Positions 27,196 through 34,846 of a DNA stretch of 34,846 bases are shown piece after piece. The translations under genes and the position numbers were made by a program. The DNA is from Gemmatimonadota bacterium. Lineage in GTDB: Bacteria; Gemmatimonadota; Gemmatimonadetes; Gemmatimonadales; Gemmatimonadaceae. The notes below the pieces were generated by a model. The model saw only the letters and a list, made by a program, of their open reading frames with translations. It ran no database searches and was not told the DNA's origin. The stretch is from contig QHVE01000026.1 of NCBI GenBank assembly GCA_003223455.1, positions 1 through 34,846 of the forward strand, read 5' to 3'. How positions within the stretch are numbered: position 1 is the stretch's first letter; every line of letters starts with the position of its first letter.

Positions 27196-28790
27196 GCGAA
27201 GCGGTCGCCTCCGCCGCACCCGTCGCGCCTCGCAGCTCCAGCCGCAGCTCCGCGCTCATCGGCGCGGGAATCCTGCTGTCGCGCGTCCTGGGCCTGCTTC
27301 GGCAGACGCTCATCGCGCGCTACCTCGGCGCCGGTGCCGTGGCCGACGCGTTCAACGGTGCGTTCCGCCTCACCAACATTCTTCAGAATCTGTTTGGGGA
27401 AGGTGCGCTCTCGGCCTCCTTCATTCCCGTGTACGCGCACGCGCTCGAGCGCGGCGACGAACGGGAGGCCGACCGGATCGCGGGAGCCGTCGCCGCGATC
27501 CTCGCACTCGTCACGGCGCTCGTCGTGCTGGCGGGCGAGCTCGTCGCTCCGCTGGTTACCGAGGCGATCGTCGGCGGGTTCGAGGGAGCGAAGTTCGAGC
27601 TCACCGTGCGACTGACCCGGATCTTCTTCCCGGGCGCTGCGGTGTTCGTGCTCAGCGCGTGGTGTCTCGGCATCCTGAACAGTCACCGCAAGTTCTTCCT
27701 GTCCTACGCGGCGCCCGTGTTCTGGAACCTCGCGATGATCGGCGCGCTACTGCTCTTCGGGCCGCGCTACGGACAGGTCGATCTCGCCGTCGCGCTGGCC
27801 TGGGCATCGCTCGTCGGGGCGATCCTTCAGATGGGCGTGCAGCTTCCGTCGGTCTTCGGGCTCGTGCGACGCCCGCGCTTCGTGCCCGAGCTGTCGCATC
27901 CACCGGTTCGCGAGGTGATCCGCAACTTCGTCCCCGCCTTCGTGAGCCGCGGTGTCGTGCAGATCAGCGGCTACATCGATCTTCGCCTGGCGAGCAGCAT
28001 CGCGTTCGACGGCGCGGTCGGCCTGCTCAGCTACGCCCAGACGATCTACGTCCTTCCGATCAGCCTGTTCGGAATATCGATCTCCGCGGCCGAGCTTCCC
28101 GAGATGGCGCGGGAAGGCGGAAGCGATCGGGCCGCGTTCGATCGCCTGCGGGCCAGGCTCGACACTGCCATCCCGCGTGTCGCGTTCTTCTGTGTCCCAT
28201 CGGCGCTTGCCTTCCTGTTCATCGGTGATGCGATCGCTCGCGTGTTGCTGCAGTACGGGCGGTTTCGCAACATCGACAGTCTGCACACCTGGGCCATCCT
28301 CGCGGGGTCGGCCGTGGGGCTCGTTGCCAGTGCGCTCGCCCGTCTGTACTCGTCGACGTTCTACGCGCTGCGCGACACGCGTACGCCACTTCGCTTCGCC
28401 ATCGTACGCGTGATCCTCACCGGCGTGCTCGGCTATCTGTTCGCCTTCTCGCTTCCGCGCGCGCTCGAGCTGCCCCCTTGGACGGGGATTCCCGGCCTCA
28501 CGGCATCGGCGGGGATCGCTGGATGGGTCGAGTTCTGGTTGCTACGGCGATCGATCAACCAACGCATCGGGGCGACGGGCATGTCGCGGCGAGGGCTGTT
28601 CGCGCTATGGGCCGCCGGCATCCTCGCCGGCGTCCTTGCCCTCGCCGTATCCCGGCTGTGGTCGCACGGACAGACGACCATCGGCAGCGCACTGGCGATC
28701 GCCACGTTCTCGCTCGTGTACGGAGTCGGAACGCTCGCGCTCGGCGTCCCGGAGGCGCGGGCCCTCATCTCGCGCGCGAGGCGCCGCTGA
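27192..28790 (+). CDS. murJ: MurJ, lipid II flippase
   Basis: A 532-residue MATE/MOP-fold membrane protein with about 14 hydrophobic segments that moves lipid II across the inner membrane for peptidoglycan synthesis. Conserved features: Arg31 and Arg37 in LLSRVLGLLRQ, Asp52 in VADAF (the same spacing as Arg18, Arg24 and Asp39 of E. coli), and NLFGEGALSASFIPVY. The position of E. coli Arg52 is Gln65 here (ILQNLF), as I recall for many non-proteobacterial members. The start is GTG at 27192 overlapping bshC. A short basic N-terminal tail (about 20 residues) precedes the first segment. Confidence 0.94.
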   Translation: MSEAVASAAPVAPRSSSRSSALIGAGILLSRVLGLLRQTLIARYLGAGAVADAFNGAFRLTNILQNLFGEGALSASFIPVYAHALERGDEREADRIAGAVAAILALVTALVVLAGELVAPLVTEAIVGGFEGAKFELTVRLTRIFFPGAAVFVLSAWCLGILNSHRKFFLSYAAPVFWNLAMIGALLLFGPRYGQVDLAVALAWASLVGAILQMGVQLPSVFGLVRRPRFVPELSHPPVREVIRNFVPAFVSRGVVQISGYIDLRLASSIAFDGAVGLLSYAQTIYVLPISLFGISISAAELPEMAREGGSDRAAFDRLRARLDTAIPRVAFFCVPSALAFLFIGDAIARVLLQYGRFRNIDSLHTWAILAGSAVGLVASALARLYSSTFYALRDTRTPLRFAIVRVILTGVLGYLFAFSLPRALELPPWTGIPGLTASAGIAGWVEFWLLRRSINQRIGATGMSRRGLFALWAAGILAGVLALAVSRLWSHGQTTIGSALAIATFSLVYGVGTLALGVPEARALISRARRR

Positions 28791-28815
28791 GCGAACGGGA
28801 GCTCGACCTGGCGGG

Positions 28816-28821
28816 TATTAT
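28816..28821 (+). promoter_or_regulatory. possible -10 element just before uvrC
   Basis: TATTAT ends four bases before the first uvrC ATG (28826) and seven before the second (28829). A transcript from it would be leaderless. No good -35 is visible, so this is weak. Confidence 0.3.
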
Positions 28822-28825
28822 TGAG

Positions 28826-30781
28826 ATGATGTCCGTGCCCGCTACCATCCTCGAGAAGATCCCGCACCTGCCCGAATCGCCGGGTGTGTATCTCTGGCGA
28901 GACGCGCAGGGAAAGGTTCTGTACGTCGGCAAGGCGAAGCGCCTGCGCTCGCGCGTGCGGAGCTATGTCGCCACGGACCATCGCGAGAGTGTGAAGACGC
29001 GAGCGCTCATGGAGCAGGCCGAGGCGCTCGACACGATCGTCGTGCCCAGCGAGGCGCACGCGCTCATCCTCGAAGCCAACCTCATCAAGGAGTACAAGCC
29101 GCGGTTCAACATCGCGCTGCGCGACGACAAGTCGTACCCCTACATCAAGGTCACGGTGCAGGAGCCGTTTCCGCGCGTATGGGTCACCCGTCGTCTGCAG
29201 AACGACGGAGCGCGGTATTTCGGCCCGTATACCGACGTCGGCGCGATGCGGCGGTCGCTCGATGTCGTGAAGCGGCTCTTCACCGTCCGGTCGTGCAACT
29301 TCGACATGCCGAAGCAGATGCCCGACCGGCCGTGTCTGGACTATCACATCGGACGATGCAAGGCGCCGTGCATCTTCGCGCAGACCCAGGCGGAGTACGC
29401 GGCGATGATCGACGAGGTGATCGACTTCCTCGACGGGAAGCCCGAGGAGGTGGAGCGGAAGATTCGCGAGCGGATGGCGCTCGCCGCGGAGTCGCTCGAC
29501 TTCGAGCGCGCCGCCCAGCTCCGCGACGTGCTGTCGCATCTCGAGACGATGGAGGAGCCGACCGTCGTGATGGAGGTCGAAGGCGGCGACCGCGACGTCG
29601 TCGGCTACGCGCGCGACGGCGACGAGGCCGTGGTCGCCCTCATGCGCATCCGCGGCGGCAAGCTGCTCGCGCGCGACCACCAGTTCGTCGAAAACATCGA
29701 CGGCGAGCGCGACGAGGAGGTGCTGGCGAGCTATCTCGCCGGACCGTATCGGCTGCTGCACGAGCGCGCGCACGAACTGATGCTTCCCTTCGAGGTCGAC
29801 GACCGAGCCGTGGTCGAGGAGTCGCTCGAGCGTACGAAGATCCACGTGCCGCAGCGCGGTCCTCGACGCGACCTGATCGAGCTGGCGCAGCAGAATGCGC
29901 GGCATCTCCTCGAGGAAGCGCGTCTCACTGGTGAGGCGACGGAAGAGCGGGCTGGCGATCCGGTGTACGAGCTTCAGCGTCAGCTCGGCTTGCAGAAGGT
30001 CCCGCGCGCCTTCGTGTGCTTCGACATCTCGCACGCGCAGGGGACGGACACAGTGGCGTCATGCGTCTGGTTCCAGAATGGCCGCCCGCACCGCTCCGAG
30101 TACCGGAAGTTCAAGGTGAAGACCGTCGAGGGGATCGACGATTTCGCGTCGATGCGCGAGGTGGTCGGGCGTTATTTCCAGCGCCGCCTCGACGACGACC
30201 GCCCGCTGCCCGATCTGGTATTGATCGACGGAGGCAAGGGCCAGCTCAACGCTGCCGCGGAGGCCCTCGAGCATCTGGGACTCGCATCTCTGCCAATCGT
30301 CAGCCTCGCCAAGCGCGAGGAGGAAGTGTTCCTTCTGGGTCGGTCCGAGCCGCTCCACCTGTCGCGGCGCTCGCCCGCGCTCCGCATGCTTCAGCAGGCG
30401 CGCGACGAAGCGCATCGCTTCGCCATCACGTTCCAGCGGAAGCGTCGCACCGTGCGCACCATCACCTCGGAGCTGCTGCGCATTCCGGGCATCGGTGAAT
30501 CGAAGCGTCGGTTGTTGCTGACGACGTTCGGCAGCCTGCAGGCGATTCGCGATGCCACGCCCGAGCAGATCGGGGCGCTACCGGGCTTTTCGGTGAAGAG
30601 CGGCCAGCGCATCCTCGAGGCACTCCGCACGTCCGACGCGACCGCGACCGCGCCCGCGATCGTTCCGCCCGCACCGGCGGCGACGGAGGAATCCCCCGAT
30701 GCACCGCCTCTCGATTCGCCATCGGTTCAGGATGACACGAGCGAGCTCGCGAGCCCCTCGAGCGACGCCGACTCTCGATGA
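28826..30781 (+). CDS. uvrC: UvrC, excinuclease ABC subunit C
   Basis: UvrC makes both incisions in nucleotide excision repair. The 651-residue product has the GIY-YIG nuclease (GVY at 20-22, YVG at 33-35), a Cys-rich patch (CLDYHIGRCKAPC), a UVR motif (ESLDFERAAQLRDV), the RNase H-like nuclease with Asp400 in FDISHAQG and Asp468 in DGGKGQ, and a double helix-hairpin-helix (about 552-606, with IPGIGESKRR and LPGFSVKSG). A Pro/Ser-rich tail of about 45 residues is extra. Either ATG 28826 or 28829 could start it; the long upstream extension of the frame overlaps murJ and is not real. The stop overlaps thrC (ATGA). Confidence 0.96.
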   Translation: MMSVPATILEKIPHLPESPGVYLWRDAQGKVLYVGKAKRLRSRVRSYVATDHRESVKTRALMEQAEALDTIVVPSEAHALILEANLIKEYKPRFNIALRDDKSYPYIKVTVQEPFPRVWVTRRLQNDGARYFGPYTDVGAMRRSLDVVKRLFTVRSCNFDMPKQMPDRPCLDYHIGRCKAPCIFAQTQAEYAAMIDEVIDFLDGKPEEVERKIRERMALAAESLDFERAAQLRDVLSHLETMEEPTVVMEVEGGDRDVVGYARDGDEAVVALMRIRGGKLLARDHQFVENIDGERDEEVLASYLAGPYRLLHERAHELMLPFEVDDRAVVEESLERTKIHVPQRGPRRDLIELAQQNARHLLEEARLTGEATEERAGDPVYELQRQLGLQKVPRAFVCFDISHAQGTDTVASCVWFQNGRPHRSEYRKFKVKTVEGIDDFASMREVVGRYFQRRLDDDRPLPDLVLIDGGKGQLNAAAEALEHLGLASLPIVSLAKREEEVFLLGRSEPLHLSRRSPALRMLQQARDEAHRFAITFQRKRRTVRTITSELLRIPGIGESKRRLLLTTFGSLQAIRDATPEQIGALPGFSVKSGQRILEALRTSDATATAPAIVPPAPAATEESPDAPPLDSPSVQDDTSELASPSSDADSR

Positions 30782-31885
30782 GCGTATGGCATCTCGAGTG
30801 TTCGGCCTGTGACTACGTGGGGGCCGGTCGAGCGATCGCCTCGGTCTGTCCTCGCTGCGGCCAGCCGCTCCTCGTACGCTACGACTCGCCCTGGCCGGCC
30901 CGCGATGAGATCTCCTCGCGGTGGGACCTCTGGCGCTACCGCGCCGTGCTCCCGATCGACGAGAGCGAGTCGCCGGTCTCGCTCGGCGAGGGGGTGACGC
31001 CGCTCCTCGACTCACCGACGCTGGCTCGTGCGCTCGGTGTCGCCAGGCTGTGGATCAAGGACGAGGGGCGCAACCCGACGGCGTCGTTCAAGGCGCGCGG
31101 CATGAGCGCCGCGGTCACGCGTGCGAAAGCCCTCGGCGTGCCCGGGCTCGTCGTCCCCACGGCGGGGAACGCCGGAGCGGCGCTCGCCGCGTACGGCGCG
31201 GCCGCATCGCTGGCGGTTCGCGTCTTCGCGCCCGCGAGCACTCCCTCGCCGATCCTCGCGACGATCCGCGCACTGGGTGCGGAGCTCGATCTCGTGGAGG
31301 GCCACATCGGCGACGCGGGACAGCGCTCACGCGCGTTTGCCGACGCGGAGGGATGGTTCGACATGTCCACGCTGCGCGAGCCGTATCGGATCGAGGGCAA
31401 GAAGACGATGGGGATCGAGATCGCCGAGCAAATGGAATGGCGGCTGCCGACGCACGTCGTCTATCCGACGGGCGGTGGAACGGGGCTGATCGGCATGTGG
31501 AAGGTGTTCGCCGAGATGCGCGACGGTGGGTGGTTCTCCTCCGACGTCGCGCTGCCGAGCATGATCTCCGCGCAGGCAACGGGGTGCGCGCCGATCGTGC
31601 GAGCGTTCGAGAACGGCGCCGTCTCGGCGGTTCCATGGGAGGATCCGCAGACGCACGCCAGCGGACTGCGAGTCCCCGGTCCTCTCGGCGATCGGCTCAT
31701 CCTGCGCGCCCTCCGCGAGAGTGGCGGTACCGCCGCCGCCGTGACCGAGAATGTGATCGCGCGTGAGACGCTTCGGCTCTCGCGCGAGACCGGCATCGAT
31801 GCCGCTCGTGCGGTCGGGTGCCGTACCGCGCGATGCGGAGGTCGTGCTGTTCAACACGGGAAGCGGCGCTTCGTATCGCTTCTGA
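30778..31885 (+). pseudogene. thrC: threonine synthase, frame-disrupted by a small internal deletion
   Basis: ThrC makes threonine from O-phosphohomoserine with PLP. Residues 1-343 are good: a zinc ribbon (Cys 8, 11, 24, 27), SFKARG with the PLP Lys105, TAGNAGAALAAYG, and the PTGGGTGL phosphate loop. After ETGIDAA (about 31782-31806) the expected PEGGA-type segment of roughly a dozen codons is missing and the frame changes. The normal C-terminus, LVRSGAVPRDAEVV then LFNTGSGASYRF, is intact in the next frame from 31805 to the TGA at 31883. The missing length must be 3n+2 bases. The original frame instead runs without a stop into larC. It could be a true mutation or a sequence/assembly error; the otherwise clean gene favours a recent event or error. 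Confidence 0.8.
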
Positions 31886-31941
31886 GCGGGGATCACTCGC
31901 GCCTCGACTGGCGCGCCATCCCATACGCTGCGCCATCGACC

Positions 31942-31947
31942 TATCTT
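31942..31947 (+). promoter_or_regulatory. possible -10 element just before larC
   Basis: TATCTT ends six bases before the larC ATG at 31954, the same hexamer as in the promoter at 2802. Transcription would begin about at the ATG, giving a leaderless mRNA. The -35 position (TCCCAT) is poor. Confidence 0.35.
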
Positions 31948-31953
31948 GACCGC

Positions 31954-33129
31954 ATGCGCACCGCGATCCTCGATCCGTTCAGCGGCATCTCCGGCGACAT
32001 GACGCTCGGCGCGCTGATCGGCGTTGGCCTGGACCGCGACTGGCTGCGCGCGCTGCCGGCGCAGATCGGACTCCCCGACGTGGGCGTCGTCATCCGCGAG
32101 GTGCTGCGTGGCGAGATCGTCTGCTGGAAGGTGGATTTCGACGTCCCGCCTCAGCCACACGGTCGGCACATCGATCAGATTCGCGAGCTCGTCGCCGCGT
32201 CGGGCGCGCCGACGGAAGTGCGGGAGCGAGCCGACCGCGTGTTCTGGTCGATCGCCGAAGCGGAGGGGGAGATTCACGGGCTGCCTCCGACCGAGGTGCA
32301 TCTGCACGAGGTGGGCGCGGTCGACGCGATTCTCGACGTCGTCGGCGCGGTCTGGGGGTTCGCGCAATTGGGCGTGGAAGACGTTCGCTGCGGTGTCATT
32401 CGCACGGGGGACGGAACGGTGCGCGCCGCGCACGGCCTGCTGCCCGTGCCCGCGCCGGCGACGCTCAAGCTGCTCGAGGGGCACCGGGTCAGTCCCGGCC
32501 CCGACGGCGCTGGCGAGCTCGTCACGCCGACCGGCGCGGCGCTCGTGCGTGAACTCTCGACGGGAACTCCCCCCGACGAGTACGTACCGCGCGCCAGCGG
32601 TTTCGGGGCTGGCGCGAAGGACTTTGCGGGGCGTGCCAACGCGCTGCGGATCGTGCTCGCGGACGTCGACGCGCGAACCGCAGTCGATGGTCAGCGCGAG
32701 CCCATCGCCCTCGTTGCGGCCGATCTGGACGATATGTCGCCCGAGTATCTTGCCGCCGTTGCCGACCGTGCGCGCGTCGAGGGCGCGCTAGATGCGTTAC
32801 TCGTGCCCGTCACGATGAAGAAGGGACGCCAGGGCACGCGCGTCGAGATACTCTGCCGCCCCGAGGACGCGGCACGATTCGAAGCACTACTGCTCCGTGA
32901 GACGAGCACGATCGGAGTTCGGCGAACGGAGTGGAGCCGCAGCGTGCTGCCGCGCGAGGAGCGCCTCACGGACGTACTCGGTCATTCCGTGCGCCTGAAA
33001 GTCGTGACGCTGCCGAATGGTGAGCGAAGGGCAAAACCCGAGTTCGACGACGTGCAACGCATCGCACTGGCGACCGGCCGTAGCGCTTTCGATATTTATC
33101 AGCTTGCCCTCGCGGCAGATCGCCGCTGA
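31954..33129 (+). CDS. larC: LarC, nickel-pincer cofactor nickel insertion protein
   Basis: LarC inserts nickel into the pyridinium bisthiocarboxylate mononucleotide cofactor first found in lactate racemase. The 391-residue product is full length: ILDPFSGISGDMTLG at the N-terminus, LPPTEVHLHEVGAVDAILD near 108-126 with clustered His, VTPTGAALVREL, and the C-terminal domain with DLDDMSPEYLAAV and MKKGRQGTRVEILC. In Lactobacillus the two halves are joined by frameshifting; here one frame covers both. The ATG at 31954 begins exactly at the family N-terminus, although the disrupted thrC frame runs into it without a stop. larA, larB and larE are not in the window, so the client enzyme is unknown. 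Confidence 0.92.
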   Translation: MRTAILDPFSGISGDMTLGALIGVGLDRDWLRALPAQIGLPDVGVVIREVLRGEIVCWKVDFDVPPQPHGRHIDQIRELVAASGAPTEVRERADRVFWSIAEAEGEIHGLPPTEVHLHEVGAVDAILDVVGAVWGFAQLGVEDVRCGVIRTGDGTVRAAHGLLPVPAPATLKLLEGHRVSPGPDGAGELVTPTGAALVRELSTGTPPDEYVPRASGFGAGAKDFAGRANALRIVLADVDARTAVDGQREPIALVAADLDDMSPEYLAAVADRARVEGALDALLVPVTMKKGRQGTRVEILCRPEDAARFEALLLRETSTIGVRRTEWSRSVLPREERLTDVLGHSVRLKVVTLPNGERRAKPEFDDVQRIALATGRSAFDIYQLALAADRR

Positions 33130-33153
33130 CGGCCGCCCCGATGCCAGATTCAG

Positions 33154-33171
33154 ACGCCGGTTTTTCGGCGT
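33154..33171 (+). other. small hairpin between larC and the TPR-like gene
   Basis: ACGCCG (33154-33159) pairs with CGGCGT (33166-33171) around a GTTTTT loop. No T-run follows, so it is at best a weak terminator or a leader structure for the next gene. Confidence 0.35.
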
Positions 33172-33196
33172 GACCCGTTCCCCGGAGATAGCTGAA

Positions 33197-34846
33197 ATGG
33201 CTGTGTTCGTCAGAATTCTGCCGGCAGTCGCCCTGCTGGCCGCGACCGCGACATCGCTGCGTGCGCAGGGCACGCCCGCCCCGGCTGCACAGCCGGCGCC
33301 ACCAGTGTGTGAGGCCTCCTCGCCCGGCGGCAGTGTGGGCGCCCGCGCCAATCTGAGCCTGCAGTTGGCAACGAAGGACCAGGCGGCCATGAAGACCAAC
33401 CCGGCGAGCGCCGCGAGTGCCGCGAAGAACCTGCAGACGGCGGTCAAGACGCTCGAAGGCCCCGCGAAGGGAGAAGAGCTCAACCGCGATTACATGCTGG
33501 GTAGCGTGCTGGCGATGTGGCTGAACCAGCCCGACGTCGGCTACTCGCCCAAGCGCAGCGCCGTCGGGTTCACGACGAACCCCGACGCCACGATCGATCT
33601 GGTCTCCACGATCGACTCGCTGTTCAAGATCGTCGAAGCGTCCAAGCCCGGCTGCTCCTACTACACCGCCTACTGGCGCGGTGGGCAGCAGGGGTATCTG
33701 ACGATGGTGAACAACGCCATCGCGGCACTCAACGCCGACAAGCTCGACTCGGCGACCTACTTCGCGACGCTGGCGAACAAGCTCTATCCGGGCTCGCCCT
33801 ATGGTGCGATGGTGCTGGGCAACATCGCCAACAAGAAGAACAACAACGACGAGGCCGTGAAGTACTGGCAGGCCGCGGCCACCTCGGCCGCGGCGGACAC
33901 CGTCTATCGCGACGTGCAGCGTCAGGTGCTCGGCAACATCGCGAGCGTGTACATGAGCACCGCCCGCGACCCGAAAACACCGAAGGCCGCGCAGGCCGAA
34001 GCCGCGAAGAAGGCGACAGAGGCGTACAACCAGCTTCTCGCGGTTCCGGGCACGAGCGGCTCCGTCGCCAGCGGTGCGAGACAGAATCTGCAGCAGGCGC
34101 TTCTGATCACGGGCGACACATCGTCCGTGACGAAGAGCTACTCGGACATGCTCACGAATCCGACCGCGTACGACTACCAGGCGCTCCTGACGTCGGCCGT
34201 GGCGGCGGTGCGCGCGAATCGCAACGCGGATGCGGCAAAGCTGTTCGAGAACGTGCTCGTGGTGAACCCGTACAACCGCGATGCGCTGTTCAACCTCGCA
34301 GTGACGTACCTGAACATCGGACAGCAGGAGAAGGTGCCGCCGCTCGTCACGCGGCTCGTCGCCGTCGATCCGGGCAATCCCGAGAACTACCTGCTCGCCG
34401 CGCGCGCGTACGTGGACATCGTGAAGACGCGGAAGGGTCCTGCCGTCGCGGCGACGAACGACACGACCATGACCTGGTTCAACCGCAGCCAGAAGCTGCC
34501 GGTCGAGGTGACCTTCTCGGAGTTCAGCCCGGGTGAGAAGCAGGTCGAGATCGCCGGCACCGTGCTCGATCGGCGCGACAAGGCGGCACAGGCGGAGCAG
34601 GGCGGCACCACGTCCTCCGGATCGGCGGCGGCACGCGCAGCGGCGGCCAAGAAGGCGGCGGCCGCAGCCGCTTCGCTCCCCCCCAAGGCCGTGACGCTCA
34701 AGTTCGAGGCGCTCGACAAGAGCGGCACGGTGCTCGGCTCGCAGTCCGTGACGACCGACCCCCTGCAGCCGGGCAAGAGCGCGCCCTTCCGAGTGAAGAT
34801 CGACGCGGCGAACGCGGTCGCCTACCGCTACACGCTCGGCGACTGA
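33197..34846 (+). CDS. exported TPR-like repeat protein with C-terminal beta-sandwich-like domain
   Basis: A 549-residue protein I do not recognise by name. A signal peptide (1-23, LRA then Gln24) leads to an Ala/Pro-rich spacer and a long all-helical region (about 45-410) with TPR-like units, clearest in ALFNLAVTYLNIGQQEKVPPLVTRLVAVDPGNPENYLLAARAY read as two consecutive helical pairs near 375-420. Two Cys (38 and 153) could form a disulfide. Residues about 435-549 look like a beta-rich FxLyD-type domain (VTLKFEALDKSGTVLGSQSV), split by an Ala/Lys-rich insert (about 470-495). The start ATG at 33197 has GGAG nine bases upstream. A periplasmic scaffold role is a guess. The stop is the last codon of the window. 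Confidence 0.82.
   Translation: MAVFVRILPAVALLAATATSLRAQGTPAPAAQPAPPVCEASSPGGSVGARANLSLQLATKDQAAMKTNPASAASAAKNLQTAVKTLEGPAKGEELNRDYMLGSVLAMWLNQPDVGYSPKRSAVGFTTNPDATIDLVSTIDSLFKIVEASKPGCSYYTAYWRGGQQGYLTMVNNAIAALNADKLDSATYFATLANKLYPGSPYGAMVLGNIANKKNNNDEAVKYWQAAATSAAADTVYRDVQRQVLGNIASVYMSTARDPKTPKAAQAEAAKKATEAYNQLLAVPGTSGSVASGARQNLQQALLITGDTSSVTKSYSDMLTNPTAYDYQALLTSAVAAVRANRNADAAKLFENVLVVNPYNRDALFNLAVTYLNIGQQEKVPPLVTRLVAVDPGNPENYLLAARAYVDIVKTRKGPAVAATNDTTMTWFNRSQKLPVEVTFSEFSPGEKQVEIAGTVLDRRDKAAQAEQGGTTSSGSAAARAAAAKKAAAAAASLPPKAVTLKFEALDKSGTVLGSQSVTTDPLQPGKSAPFRVKIDAANAVAYRYTLGD

Noticed and set aside
30778-33129. A genuine ThrC-LarC fusion enzyme
   Set aside because: The true ThrC C-terminus is intact in the neighbouring frame, and LarC has its own ATG exactly at the family N-terminus; the open join is a by-product of a frame-changing deletion.

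Overview
The window is a GC-rich (roughly two-thirds G+C by eye) chromosomal segment from a Gram-negative-type (diderm) bacterium, and every recognisable gene lies on the + strand. An LpxC-FabZ fusion, a complete-looking BamA/OmpH/Lpx outer-membrane set, McsA-McsB-ClpC, the bacillithiol enzyme BshC, and A-x-A|Q-type signal peptides together point to the Gemmatimonadota or a close relative in the FCB neighbourhood. This assignment is inferred from gene content, not from a search. The content is mostly housekeeping. I see no mobile element, CRISPR array, tRNA or phage gene.

Layout. 1-424: the 3' tip of 23S rRNA, a spacer, 5S rRNA and a strong intrinsic terminator closing an rrn operon. 481-2735: era, a small Trm112-like zinc protein and a CaCA-type cation/proton exchanger. 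2779-4951: a sigma70-like promoter, a receiver-like/GGDEF (GGDDF) protein and a zinc-ribbon/Pro-rich protein overlapping by 4 nt. 5051-13692: one tightly packed operon, prfB (with the classical +1 programmed frameshift), lysS, lolC/E-like, lolD-like, mcsA, mcsB and clpC, closed by a terminator at 13717-13757. 13778-23719: the outer-membrane assembly/lipid A operon bamA, ompH(skp), lpxD, lpxC-fabZ, lpxA, a Gfo/Idh/MocA oxidoreductase, lpxB, a DUF374/LPLAT acyltransferase and lpxK. 23731-25509: glutamate dehydrogenase and rlmH. 25633-34846: bshC, murJ, uvrC, a frame-disrupted thrC, larC and an exported TPR-like protein whose stop codon is the last base of the window.

How it works together. The lipid A block makes acylated UDP-sugars (LpxA/C/D), joins them (LpxB) and phosphorylates the product (LpxK). 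BamA and OmpH insert and chaperone outer-membrane proteins, and the Lol genes sort lipoproteins. The McsA/McsB/ClpC block would mark proteins by arginine phosphorylation and unfold them for degradation. Stop/start overlaps (ATGA, GTGA, TGATG) join most neighbours, so translational coupling is likely.

Points most worth a second look: the oxidoreductase between lpxA and lpxB, which seems to start with CTG; thrC, which has lost about a dozen codons plus a frame and now reads open into larC; Gln at +1 of all three predicted signal-peptide cleavage sites; and a Firmicutes-like McsAB-ClpC plus bacillithiol set in a diderm. Gene-free stretches are short: the 23S-5S spacer (about 210 nt), 1527-1670, 2736-2834, 4952-5050, 25510-25632, 31886-31953 and 33130-33196.
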